64,000 nucleotides of DNA from Nitrospiraceae bacterium (lineage in GTDB: Bacteria > Nitrospirota > Nitrospiria > Nitrospirales > Nitrospiraceae), in NCBI GenBank assembly GCA_919902505.1, contig CAKKRE010000002.1:62001-126000 (forward strand). Reading direction: 5' to 3'. How positions within the stretch are numbered: the first letter of the stretch is position 1; the number at the start of each line of letters is the position of its first letter. The notes beneath the pieces were generated by a model. That model did not search any database and was not told the DNA's origin. It was given only the letters and a program-made list of their open reading frames with translations. The position numbers and the translations under genes are program-made. Below, piece by piece: positions 26,408-33,304 of this stretch.

Positions 26408-27303
26408 CACGTCCCGCCTCATCCAGAACACTGTTGATCGTAGAGCCTTGCGCCGAAACACTGGCCATGGTCATGGAACAGGCGAAAATGCGAGGCCTCT
26501 CGACTCTGACAGCGCCGGATCCGCAGGTAGCCTTGGCCATGATGGACATGGCGTCTCCGGATGTCCTCCTGACCGATCTCTTTCTTCCCCAGCCGGACGG
26601 ATTCAGGCTCATCCGCGAAGCGCTCAAACGCAGCGCACGGACGGCCGTCATCGCGACCACCGAAGCGGGAAATGAACAGGCCCTTCTGGAAGCCGTTCGA
26701 GCCGGTGCAGGAGATTGTCTGTACAAACCGGCCCTGGCAGAAGACCTGGGCATGGCCCTGGATCGGGCACTTCAAAGAATCCCCCGGACCATCGACGATG
26801 TCCCGGGCATCGAGCAGTTGGAGTATCGCCTGGTCATCGGCAGCGATCCCGGCGACGTGGAATCCTGCGTGACCTGGCTGATTGAGAGTACGGCTATGGG
26901 GCTTGCTGAAACCCAACGGCTGCACCTTCGCACGACCTTGATCGAGTTGATCGTCAATGCAGTGGAACATGGCAGCCTTGAAATCTTTTATCATGAAAAA
27001 CATGAGGCGTTGAGTACCGACCGGTTTGAGGCCTTGATCGAAGAACGCCGCCGCAACCCCCGGTTTGCCACGCGTCGCGTCATCGTCCGGGCGCTGTATG
27101 ACAAGTTGCACCGTCGCATGCGGTATGCGATCACGGATGAAGGAAACGGCTTCACCTGGAACCGCTTCCTGACGCGATCGGATCAACCCTGCGACAGTCG
27201 CGACACAAACGGGCGCGGTGTGTTTCTTGCCAAAGCCTTCTTCCCCGATCTGACCTACAATGAGCGTGGCACTGAAGTCACGTTTTCGGTGGCGCTGCCG
27301 TAG
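26404..27303 (+). CDS. Receiver plus HATPase (RsbW-like) regulator
   Basis: 299 residues that start in an ATGA overlap. A receiver domain (about 8-125; phospho-Asp in VLLTDLFLPQPDG) is joined to a HATPase_c domain with N box ELIVNAVEHG, G1 DEGNGF and G2 NGRGVFLAKAF, as in anti-sigma factor kinases. A His kinase dimerisation domain is absent. It is the likely STAS-protein kinase of the switch. Its stop codon (TAG, 27301-27303) is the first three bases of repeat copy C. Confidence 0.88.
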   Translation: MTRPASSRTLLIVEPCAETLAMVMEQAKMRGLSTLTAPDPQVALAMMDMASPDVLLTDLFLPQPDGFRLIREALKRSARTAVIATTEAGNEQALLEAVRAGAGDCLYKPALAEDLGMALDRALQRIPRTIDDVPGIEQLEYRLVIGSDPGDVESCVTWLIESTAMGLAETQRLHLRTTLIELIVNAVEHGSLEIFYHEKHEALSTDRFEALIEERRRNPRFATRRVIVRALYDKLHRRMRYAITDEGNGFTWNRFLTRSDQPCDSRDTNGRGVFLAKAFFPDLTYNERGTEVTFSVALP

Positions 27304-27440
27304 CCCGGACTACTCATGACGGTTCGTCGCGAAATCGTCGAGCCACGTCGCGGGACCGAGGGGCGAGCCCGTCGGCCGAAGGCTCGTCGCAGCAGCGGAT
27401 CGGCGATTGCAGCAAATGCGCTTGTGATTCCTGCGGGCTA
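27301..27440 (+). repeat. Palindrome-ended intergenic repeat, copy C
   Basis: About 140 bases, shorter than copies B and D. Left end TAGCCCGGACTACTCATGA (27301-27319); right end at 27422-27440 is a weaker inverted match ending CTGCGGGCTA. The interior shares GACGGTTCGTCGCGAAA with copy B. It provides the stop codon of the upstream gene and the -35 region of the likely hicBA promoter. Confidence 0.75.
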
Positions 27441-27467
27441 GGCATGCATGTGCCAAGCTTCTATAAT
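27439..27467 (+). promoter_or_regulatory. Likely sigma-70 promoter of hicBA
   Basis: TAGGCA (27439-27444), 17 bases, TATAAT (27462-27467). The -10 is a perfect match and four of six -35 bases match. It lies 47 bases before the hicB start. The -35 begins inside the end of repeat copy C. Confidence 0.6.
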
Positions 27468-27513
27468 AGCCGTCGCATGGCGATACCATTAAACAGTTGA
27501 GAGGCGAGGAGCT

Positions 27514-27738
27514 ATGGTGATACGAAGCTATACGGCAATCGTCGAAAAAGAAGGAGCAGGATATGTCGCACTCTGCCCGGAACTCGATGTGGGCAGCCAG
27601 GGCGAGACGGTTGAATCGGCAACAGCGAACCTCAAAGAGGCCGTCGAACTGTTTCTAGAATGCGCCGATTCGGGCGAGGTCGAGCGCCGGCTTCACACGC
27701 AGGTGTTCGTAACCAGATTCGAAGCGGCCCATGGGTAG
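27514..27738 (+). CDS. hicB: HicB-type antitoxin
   Basis: 74 residues. The partial RNase H-like fold of HicB is seen in SYTAIVEKEGAGYVALCPEL, followed by TVESATANLKEAVELFLE. HicB proteins bind and block HicA. No clear C-terminal DNA-binding domain is present, so it is the short form. The antitoxin is first and overlaps the toxin gene by 8 bases, as expected for a coupled pair. Confidence 0.9.
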   Translation: MVIRSYTAIVEKEGAGYVALCPELDVGSQGETVESATANLKEAVELFLECADSGEVERRLHTQVFVTRFEAAHG

Positions 27739-27952
27739 ACTCCGGGTGCTCTCCGGGCGAGAAGTCTGCAGCATCTTGGAGCAACACGGATTTCGGGCGG
27801 TTCGACAGCGGGGCAGTCATATCGCCATGCAGCGGCAGACCGACCTCGGCACGGTGACGGTGCCCGTCCCCAACCATCCGGAACTGAAAATCGGGACGCT
27901 TCTGTCGATTATCCGGCAGAGCCGCATCACGCGCAGCGCCTTCGAAGAGTAA
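27731..27952 (+). CDS. hicA: HicA-type mRNA interferase toxin
   Basis: 73 residues with the double-stranded RNA-binding-like HicA fold. SGREVCSILEQHGFRAVRQR leads to GSHIAMQ, which holds the conserved catalytic His, and VPVPNHPELKIGTLLSIIRQ follows. HicA toxins cut mRNA. It overlaps hicB and is the last gene of the pair. Confidence 0.9.
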   Translation: MGRLRVLSGREVCSILEQHGFRAVRQRGSHIAMQRQTDLGTVTVPVPNHPELKIGTLLSIIRQSRITRSAFEE

Positions 27953-28090
27953 AATCACAAATCCTGGCAATGCACTCTCTCCCAGCAGGCCGCGACGTAA
28001 GCCTGCCTCGATGAAGGCCGCTTGACGGAAATACATGCGCGGTCTATTCTCTCCCTCCAGTCGCGTTCTACCCCCTATTAGAGGCACAGC

Positions 28091-28330
28091 ATGACAGCAT
28101 TCTCACGCGTCGCGTTTTCTGTCCTGGTCGTATGCGTACTGGCTGGGTGCAGTACCAGCGAATGGGTGCATCCGAATCGCCCGAAAGACCAATTCACCTT
28201 GGATTACAACAAGTGTCAAGCCGACACCATGCGTGATCCCAAGCTGCAACAGGGTATTCAGTTGCTCATCATTCAGGCCACCGAACGCTGCGTCCAGAAA
28301 CAGGGATGGCGCTTGGTCGAAAAAGAGTAG
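28091..28330 (+). CDS. Small lipoprotein
   Basis: 79 residues. The signal peptide (about 1-20) ends in a lipobox, VLAGC, so the mature protein would begin at the Cys and be about 60 residues. The mature part has two more Cys (KCQADTMRD, ATERCVQKQGW) that could pair. Similar small lipoproteins occur widely, with no known function. It has its own leader and is followed by repeat copy D. Confidence 0.75.
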   Translation: MTAFSRVAFSVLVVCVLAGCSTSEWVHPNRPKDQFTLDYNKCQADTMRDPKLQQGIQLLIIQATERCVQKQGWRLVEKE

Positions 28331-28420
28331 GCGAGCGCGTCTAAATCGTTTCTAGGCAGACCAGGCCTCATCTCGAATAACTCGCGACCCATGCCATTTT
28401 ACAGGGCTCAGCGTTCAGCC

Positions 28421-28614
28421 TAACCCACATTATTCATGAGCGCTTCTACTGCAACCGCCGATCCGCTGCTGCGACGAGCCTTCGGCCGGCGGGCTCGCCC
28501 ATCGGACCCTTCACGTACTGCACGAGTACGCGTCGGGGCCTCCGGGCTCCGCGCGCCGGTCTCGCGACGCGCCTCAGCGATTTCGTGACGAACCGTCATG
28601 AATAATGCGGGCTA
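28421..28614 (-). repeat. Palindrome-ended intergenic repeat, copy D (inverted orientation)
   Basis: 194 bases with terminal repeats TAACCCACATTATTCATGA (28421-28439) and TCATGAATAATGCGGGCTA (28596-28614), inverted with two mismatches. The interior is in opposite orientation to copy B: TTTCGTGACGAACCGTC is at the right side. No coding potential. Confidence 0.88.
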
Positions 28615-28684
28615 ATATCTGTTTGAACCGCAGATCGGCACCGCGGGATCAACTCACTCGCACTCGTGGCCAGCACCGTTTTTG

Positions 28685-28713
28685 TTGACGGGCGAGTCAG
28701 GCTCCGCTATGTA
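28685..28713 (+). promoter_or_regulatory. Possible sigma-70 promoter upstream of wecB
   Basis: TTGACG (28685-28690), exactly 17 bases, TATGTA (28708-28713). Five of six -35 bases and four of six -10 bases match. It is the best promoter match in the 570-base region between the lipoprotein and wecB. Transcription would start near 28720, at the ribosome site of the small ORF that follows. Confidence 0.45.
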
Positions 28714-28734
28714 CATGAGGAGGCGCCCTTCGCC

Positions 28735-28896
28735 ATGGCAGCCCTGTTGGTTTCACCACGTGCTGCTCGGATCAGTCGGGGCCGTGCATCGGAATCGGGC
28801 CGTCTTTCAGCTCACCGTCTCTTGAGCATTGAACCTTATCGCCTTGTCTTGCCGCGAGGACGCACTCGAACATGGCACAAACCCAGACAGGATTAG
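28735..28896 (+). CDS. Possible 53-residue leader ORF before wecB
   Basis: An ATG at 28735 with GAGGAGG about 11 bases upstream begins a 53-codon frame that ends 4 bases before wecB. The product would be basic (SPRAARISRGRASESGRL) and matches no family that I know. Because it ends so close to wecB, it could couple translation. It could equally be chance; no codon-level test was possible. Confidence 0.3.
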   Translation: MAALLVSPRAARISRGRASESGRLSAHRLLSIEPYRLVLPRGRTRTWHKPRQD

Positions 28897-28900
28897 ACGT

Positions 28901-30001
28901 ATGAAACGTATCGATCTCATTGCCGGCGCCAGGCCGAATTTCATGAAAATCGCGCCGATCATCGACGCCTTGAATGCCGCTCGCTCGAAGGGCAGCGAGT
29001 TGCGGTTCCGCCTTATCCATACGGGACAACACTACGACCGCGCCATGTCGGGAAGCTTTTTCGAAGAGCTCGGCATACCGGATCCGGACATTAATCTGGA
29101 GGTGGGGTCGGGGACGCAGGCCGAGCAGACCGCGGGCATTATGGTGAATTACGAGCGGGTGCTGACGAAAGAGAAGAGCGACCTCTGCCTCGTCGTGGGG
29201 GACGTGACCTCGACCATGGCCTGTTCGATCGTGGCCCGCAAGATGGGCATTCCCGTGGCCCATGTGGAAGGCGGCATCCGCTCGAACGATTGGACCATGC
29301 CGGAAGAGATCAACCGAGTCGTGACGGATTCCATTACCAATTGGTTCTTCACCACCAGCGACACCGCCAACGAAAATCTGCGCCGGGCCGGTGTGACGGA
29401 TGACCGGATCTTCTTCGTCGGCAACACCATGATCGACACGTTATTGAAGCAGCTCCCGCGTTTGCGTCCGCCGGCCTGTTGGAGCGCGCTCGCGCTGGAA
29501 CCGAACCGGTATTGTGTCGTGACCCTGCACCGTCCTGCGAATGTGGACGGCGAGCAGCAATTGCTAGGACTGCTGAAGGCCATTGCGGACGGCACCCAGG
29601 GGCTGCCGGTAGTCTTTCCGGTGCACCCGCGGACCGCCAAGAACCTGCGCGAAGCCGGCAAGACGCTGCCCTCCATGCACTATGTCGATCCGCTGGGCTA
29701 CCTCGAATTCAACTATCTCGTCAAACACGCCCGCGGAGTGATCACCGATTCTGGCGGCATCACCGAAGAAACGACCGTGCTCGGAGTGCCCTGCCTGACC
29801 TTGCGCGATAACACCGAACGGCCGGAAACCGTCACGATCGGCACCAACGAGTTGATCGGAACCGATCCGAGGAAACTGCCACCCGCGCTGGCACGCTTGA
29901 TGGCGGGACAGTGGAAGAAGGGCGCGATTCCTCCTCGTTGGGACGGGAAGACGGCCGAGCGCATCGTGGGACATCTGGAAGGGCTGCTAGCCTCTGAATA
30001 A
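28901..30001 (+). CDS. wecB: UDP-N-acetylglucosamine 2-epimerase (non-hydrolysing)
   Basis: 366 residues from the ATG at 28901 (MKRIDLIAGARPNFMKIAPI), the normal length. Signature segments are seen: IHTGQHYDRAMSGSFFEELG, VVGDVTSTMAC, HVEGGIRS, NRVVTDS, VVTLHRPANVD, ITDSGGITEET and LTLRDNTERPET. The enzyme makes UDP-ManNAc for surface polysaccharides. It has no partner wecC here. Truncated copies of its last about 35-70 codons recur at seven places downstream. Their sequence agrees more with each other (PPKWDG) than with this gene (PPRWDG). Confidence 0.95.
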   Translation: MKRIDLIAGARPNFMKIAPIIDALNAARSKGSELRFRLIHTGQHYDRAMSGSFFEELGIPDPDINLEVGSGTQAEQTAGIMVNYERVLTKEKSDLCLVVGDVTSTMACSIVARKMGIPVAHVEGGIRSNDWTMPEEINRVVTDSITNWFFTTSDTANENLRRAGVTDDRIFFVGNTMIDTLLKQLPRLRPPACWSALALEPNRYCVVTLHRPANVDGEQQLLGLLKAIADGTQGLPVVFPVHPRTAKNLREAGKTLPSMHYVDPLGYLEFNYLVKHARGVITDSGGITEETTVLGVPCLTLRDNTERPETVTIGTNELIGTDPRKLPPALARLMAGQWKKGAIPPRWDGKTAERIVGHLEGLLASE

Positions 30002-30020
30002 AGCGGTCGAAGGGACACGG

Positions 30021-30197
30021 GCCCGGATTACTCATGAATGCCGTCGCGAGGCGTGCGAGACCGAAGCCCGCCGTGGCTTCTCGCAAGCGAGGCCGACGTA
30101 GGCGTACTCGCAGTCCGTCGAGAAGGCCGAACGAGAACAACCCCGCCGGGGGAGAGGATCGGACGCCGGAGCAGATATTCATGAATAGTCCGGGCTA
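30021..30197 (+). repeat. Palindrome-ended intergenic repeat, copy E
   Basis: About 177 bases. Left arm GCCCGGATTACTCATGA (30021-30037), right arm TCATGAATAGTCCGGGCTA (ending 30197). The inner part matches copy A. It lies 19 bases after the wecB stop, between wecB and vapBC. Confidence 0.8.
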
Positions 30198-30225
30198 AGA
30201 CAATGACCTTGTGCTTCTTCTATCG

Positions 30226-30258
30226 TTACGCTAATGTAATGAATCGCTGTTACTGTAA
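30226..30258 (+). promoter_or_regulatory. Candidate VapB operator
   Basis: Two short palindromes with the same outer bases, TTAC and GTAA: one 14 bases long (30226-30239) and one 9 bases long (30250-30258), just before the vapB start at 30268. AbrB-fold antitoxins usually bind such sites in their own promoter. Inferred from position. Confidence 0.4.
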
Positions 30259-30267
30259 GGAGGCAGA

Positions 30268-30507
30268 ATGTCCACGTCGACGTTGACGAGCAAAGGCCAA
30301 ACCACCATACCGATAGAGGTGCGGAAGCAGCTGAATCTCCATCCCGGAGATCGTCTGGAGTTTGTGATCGATGAAGATGGACGTGTCTTGATTTTGCCCG
30401 CGAGTATCGATGCATCGGAACTTGCTGGCATGCTCAAGCGGCCCGCTAAGCCGGTCAGTGTCACTGCGATGAATCAAGCGATTCGCAAGCGCGGAGCACG
30501 GCGATGA
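30268..30507 (+). CDS. vapB: AbrB/MazE-fold antitoxin (VapB)
   Basis: 79 residues. The swapped-hairpin AbrB fold is clear: LTSKGQTTIPIEVRKQLNL then GDRLEFVIDEDGRVLILP. The C-terminal tail, which would bind the toxin, is basic. GTAAGGAGG before the ATG is a strong ribosome site. It overlaps vapC by an ATGA. Confidence 0.9.
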   Translation: MSTSTLTSKGQTTIPIEVRKQLNLHPGDRLEFVIDEDGRVLILPASIDASELAGMLKRPAKPVSVTAMNQAIRKRGARR

Positions 30508-30899
30508 TCGGAATCGATACCAATGTCCTCATCAGACATTTGGTGCAGGACGATCCCGGACAGTCGCGCGCTGCAACCCACATCATTACGAAGCAATGCA
30601 CACGTGACGATCCGGGGTTCATCAATCGCATCGTGTTGTGTGAAATGGTCTGGGTTCTGGAAAGCGCGTATGGGTATTCAAAGGAGACCGTTGTGAGCGT
30701 GCTGGACAAACTCTTGCGAACGAGTCAGTTTAAGATAGAGGATCCTCAGTCAACGTGGACGGCCTTTCGTATGTATCAAAATGGAAAGGCGGACTTTGCG
30801 GATTGTCTGTTGGGAGCCACCAATCGGTTAGCCGGCTGCGATTCGACGGTCACCTTCGATCAAGCCGCAAGCAAGTTGGAAGGATTCCGGGCGCTATAG
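30504..30899 (+). CDS. vapC: PIN-domain toxin (VapC)
   Basis: 131 residues. The PIN acidic residues are Asp in MIGIDTNVLIRHL, Glu in ETVVSVLDKL and Asp in ADFADCLLGATN. VapC toxins are Mg-dependent RNases, often on tRNA. The wecB 3' remnant begins 3-4 bases after the stop codon, with no gap. Confidence 0.9.
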   Translation: MIGIDTNVLIRHLVQDDPGQSRAATHIITKQCTRDDPGFINRIVLCEMVWVLESAYGYSKETVVSVLDKLLRTSQFKIEDPQSTWTAFRMYQNGKADFADCLLGATNRLAGCDSTVTFDQAASKLEGFRAL

Positions 30900-30902
30900 A
30901 CC

Positions 30903-31112
30903 CCCTGCCTGCCCTTGCGCGATAACACCGAACGGCCGGAAACCGTCACGATCGGCACCAACGAACTGATCGGAACCGATCCGAGGAAACTGCCACCCGC
31001 GCTGACACGCTTGATGGCCGGACAGTGGAAGAAAGGCGCGATTCCTCCCAAATGGGACGGGCGAACAGCGGCGCGGATCATCGAGCATCTGGAGCACCTA
31101 CTGGCGGGATAA
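30903..31112 (+). pseudogene. wecB 3'-end copy R1
   Basis: About 70 codons that match the end of wecB (DNTERPETVTIGTNELIGTD, then a normal stop), with no start or N-terminal part. It begins right after the vapC stop. The downstream flank (CCTCCAATGCCGAAACCTGA and on to about 31200) is shared with copies R2 and R5 but not with the intact wecB. Probably not translated. Confidence 0.88.
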
Positions 31113-31218
31113 TAAAGAAGCCTCCAATGCCGAAACCTGAGCCTGCAAGAAGAAACAACTCCGCCAGGCCCACGCGCGAGAAGTCATGTGCGATTGCAAG
31201 ACCTGACCCTATTTGTTG

Positions 31219-31385
31219 CGATCGGCACCAATGAACTGATCGGAACCGATCCGAGGAAACTGCCACCCGCGCTGGCACGCTTGATGGCGGGACAGTGGAA
31301 GAAGGGCGCGATTCCTCCCAAATGGGACGGCAAAGCGGCGGAGCGGATCGTGGCACATCTGGAACATCTCTTGGCGCGACAATAA
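31219..31385 (+). pseudogene. wecB 3'-end copy R2
   Basis: The last about 55 codons of wecB (IGTNELIGTDPRKLPPALAR and on to the stop), in frame and near-identical to R1. It is separated from R1 only by a 106-base spacer that holds no gene. The shared downstream flank is split by the insertion at 31395. Confidence 0.88.
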
Positions 31386-31394
31386 AGAAGCCTC

Positions 31395-31600
31395 TAACAG
31401 GTTGCGGAAAAACTCGGATTTTGCACCATACATCGCGATCAGCTCACGGCGTGTGTTGGTATCAGAATAGCTGCAGGATGCGCAAAAAGGCCGTCCAGCA
31501 AGGCCACAGCGAGCGAAGAGGCGAATCGTACTGGTGCCGTACAGTGAGCCTCTGAGCGAGGCGAGAACGCCGCTGGCGGACTTTTTCCGCATCCTGCTAA
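31395..31600 (+). mobile_element. MITE-like palindromic insertion
   Basis: About 206 bases with imperfect terminal inverted repeats: left TAACAGGTTGCGGAAAAACT, right GACTTTTTCCGCATCCTGCT followed by AA. An inner GCAGGATGCGCAAAAAGGCC repeats the end. No ORF. It splits a flank that is whole in R1 (31113-31150) and R5 (33532-33570), so it is a real insertion. Such elements are moved by a transposase coded elsewhere. Confidence 0.8.
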
Positions 31601-31657
31601 GGGCGAAACCTGAGCCTGCAAGACCAAACAACAATCTCCAATAGGATGGAGGACACC

Positions 31658-31918
31658 ATGAAAGAATTGAATCGCATCACCATGGACCCAGCGGTCATGG
31701 GGGGAAAACCCTGTATCCGGAGTATGCGAGTAACCGTCGGGACAATCGTGGGTTTAATGGCGGCGGGAAAAGCGATTGAGGAAGTGTTGGCGGCATATCC
31801 CTACATCGAACGGGAAGATGTTTTGCAAGCCTTAACCTACGCAGCCTGGCGCTCAGAGGAAAAAGATCTTCCGTTGGTATTAGCCAGAGAGCCGAAGCGG
31901 CGCATTGTTCATTCTTGA
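31658..31918 (+). CDS. DUF433 protein (orphan antitoxin-like)
   Basis: 86 residues from the ATG at 31658, chosen for GGATGGAGG just upstream. ITMDPAVMGGKPCIRSMRVT, then VGLMAAGKAIEEVLAAYPYI and EDVLQALTYAAW are the DUF433 HTH pattern. DUF433 genes are usually paired with a DUF5615 PIN-like toxin gene, as at 35394-35992 here. No partner follows, so it is an orphan, possibly from loss of the toxin. Confidence 0.85.
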   Translation: MKELNRITMDPAVMGGKPCIRSMRVTVGTIVGLMAAGKAIEEVLAAYPYIEREDVLQALTYAAWRSEEKDLPLVLAREPKRRIVHS

Positions 31919-31956
31919 ATCTGGCTCGAGATGTTGCCGGACTGTTCAGATGAAGA

Positions 31957-31999
31957 CCAAGCGGCCCGAGACCGTCACGGTCGCCACCAACGAACTCAT
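31957..31999 (+). pseudogene. wecB 3'-region fragment R3
   Basis: About 43 bases match the wecB region coding RPETVTIGTNEL (here RPETVTVATNEL). It is a short, decayed copy between the orphan DUF433 gene and brnTA, where the array pattern predicts one. Confidence 0.6.
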
Positions 32000-32053
32000 C
32001 TCTCTCCTTTTTCTCTTCTCGCGCCGGCATTCGTCGAGAATCCCGAAGAGCCC

Positions 32054-32082
32054 TTGACGTACATACATTGCGTATGTACACT
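32054..32082 (+). promoter_or_regulatory. brnTA promoter with embedded palindromic operator
   Basis: TTGACG (32054-32059), 17 bases, TACACT (32077-32082). The spacer holds a perfect palindrome: GTACATAC, ATTGC, GTATGTAC (32059-32079). BrnA antitoxins repress their own promoter, so this is a natural operator. Transcription would begin about 32089. Confidence 0.55.
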
Positions 32083-32088
32083 TTTCCC

Positions 32089-32379
32089 GTGAGATTCGAA
32101 TGGGACGAGGAAAAACGAACAACGAACCTTGCCAAACATGGCATTGATTTCCTGGACGTCCCGGAGATCTTCACCGGCCCCATGTTGGTAGGACCGGACG
32201 TTCGAAACGACTACGGCGAATCCATGAAAATCGGCTTCGGATTCATTCGCGGGCGGCTCATGGCGGTCGTATGTACAGAGCGTGCCGGGACCATCCGTAT
32301 CATCTCCGCACGAAAGGCAAACACTCTTGAAGAAGCGCGCGACAAAGAAACGGTCGAGGACGAATTGGGCAACAATTGA
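32089..32379 (+). CDS. brnT: BrnT-type ribonuclease toxin
   Basis: About 96 residues. BrnT has a RelE-like fold; VRFEWDEEKRTTNLAKHGID, DYGESMKIGFGFIRGRLMAV and IRIISARKAN are its usual segments. The start is uncertain: GTG at 32089 fits the promoter as a leaderless mRNA, while ATG at 32074 would add five residues but lies inside the operator and before the predicted transcription start. It overlaps brnA. Confidence 0.88.
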   Translation: MRFEWDEEKRTTNLAKHGIDFLDVPEIFTGPMLVGPDVRNDYGESMKIGFGFIRGRLMAVVCTERAGTIRIISARKANTLEEARDKETVEDELGNN

Positions 32380-32593
32380 TGCGCTCCGGGACAAGGAAAT
32401 CGATACATCCGACATCCCGGAACAAGGGAATGCCTTCCTCAAGCGCGCCGTGCTCAGGCTTCCCGAACCGAAGACCGCGGTCACCATCCGCTTGGATCGT
32501 CAGGTCTTGGATTGGTTCAAAGCAAAAGGGCCCGGGTATCAGACGCGAATCAACGCGCTGCTGCGGGCCTACATGGAAGCGCATCGATCGTGA
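32327..32593 (+). CDS. brnA: BrnA-type antitoxin
   Basis: About 88 residues. The start is taken as TTG at 32327, since the family begins with a basic stretch (KKRATKKRSRTNW); the frame is open to 32282. IDALRDKEIDTSDIPE is the toxin-binding part, and VTIRLDRQVLDWFKAKGPGY and QTRINALLRAYMEAH form the ribbon-helix-helix DNA-binding end. It overlaps brnT by 53 bases. Confidence 0.88.
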   Translation: MKKRATKKRSRTNWATIDALRDKEIDTSDIPEQGNAFLKRAVLRLPEPKTAVTIRLDRQVLDWFKAKGPGYQTRINALLRAYMEAHRS

Positions 32594-32617
32594 ACCTGTT
32601 CACTGCCCGCCAACGTC

Positions 32618-32733
32618 CGCCGGCCTTGACACGCTTGATGGCCGGGCAGTGGAAGAAGGGCGCGATTCCGCCCAAATGGGACGGGAAGGCGGCGGAGAAA
32701 ATTGTGAATTGGCTGGAGAAAGTCCTGGCATGA
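32618..32733 (+). pseudogene. wecB 3'-end copy R4
   Basis: About 38 codons in frame with the wecB stop region (LTRLMAGQWKKGAIPPKWDG). It begins 24 bases after brnA. Its downstream flank (GACGGAGCAGGGAAGTCCGA) is shared with R6 but differs from R1/R2/R5, so the copies fall into two flank groups. Confidence 0.85.
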
Positions 32734-32804
32734 CGGAGCAGGGAAGTCCGATAGCGCGGGAACAACAATGACTCTCGACCCCTTTTCCTCTCCCATTTGT
32801 AATC

Positions 32805-33053
32805 ATGAACATTAGGTTGCATCCGCACGCTAGAGGTCGATTGGAGGAACGAGGAGCAACGGAGGAAGATGTCCGGCTCACAGTCGAAAACGGCGAGCGC
32901 TTCGCTGCAAAATACGGAAGAGCCGGGTTTCGTCGCAACTTCCCGTTTAACCGTGAGTGGATCGGCAAGCACTATGCGACCAAACAGGTTGAAGCCTATG
33001 CGGTAGAAGAACAAGGGTGGCTGGTCATCACTGTCGTGGTCAAATTCTTCTGA
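32805..33053 (+). CDS. DUF4258 protein (toxin-like)
   Basis: 82 residues. RLHPHARGRLEERGATEEDV is the DUF4258 start, followed by the basic KHYATKQVEAYAVEEQ and a beta strand ITVVVKFF. DUF4258 proteins resemble the RelE/BrnT-fold toxins and are often paired with a DUF2283 gene, as here. Toxicity is predicted, not known. Confidence 0.82.
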   Translation: MNIRLHPHARGRLEERGATEEDVRLTVENGERFAAKYGRAGFRRNFPFNREWIGKHYATKQVEAYAVEEQGWLVITVVVKFF

Positions 33054-33066
33054 ACAAGGAGACCGT

Positions 33067-33297
33067 ATGAAGCTCAGCTATGATGTTAAATACAACATTG
33101 CGTATCTGCGTTTGCACGAAAAGACGGAGCACGTCATCACCATTAAAGTCAGTGATGAGATGAACATCGACATGGCGCCGGATGGCACCGTCTACGGGAT
33201 CGAATTGTTGAATGCGAAGGAACAATTGGCGGATGACCATGGCGCCCTGATCGTGGAATCGGAAGGGCAGCGCCGTGAAATTCCCCTGACCGCATAA
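33067..33297 (+). CDS. DUF2283 protein (antitoxin-like)
   Basis: 76 residues. LSYDVKYNIAYLRLHE, then VSDEMNIDMAPDGTVYGIEL is the DUF2283 pattern. It begins 13 bases after the DUF4258 gene with AAGGAG before the ATG. It is the probable antitoxin of the pair. The next wecB copy (R5) starts about 8 bases after its stop. Confidence 0.82.
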   Translation: MKLSYDVKYNIAYLRLHEKTEHVITIKVSDEMNIDMAPDGTVYGIELLNAKEQLADDHGALIVESEGQRREIPLTA

Positions 33298-33304
33298 GCG
33301 ATCC

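Noticed and set aside
28666-28734. Longer version of the ORF before wecB
   Set aside because: No ribosome site at its start, and its first part overlaps the promoter-like pair.
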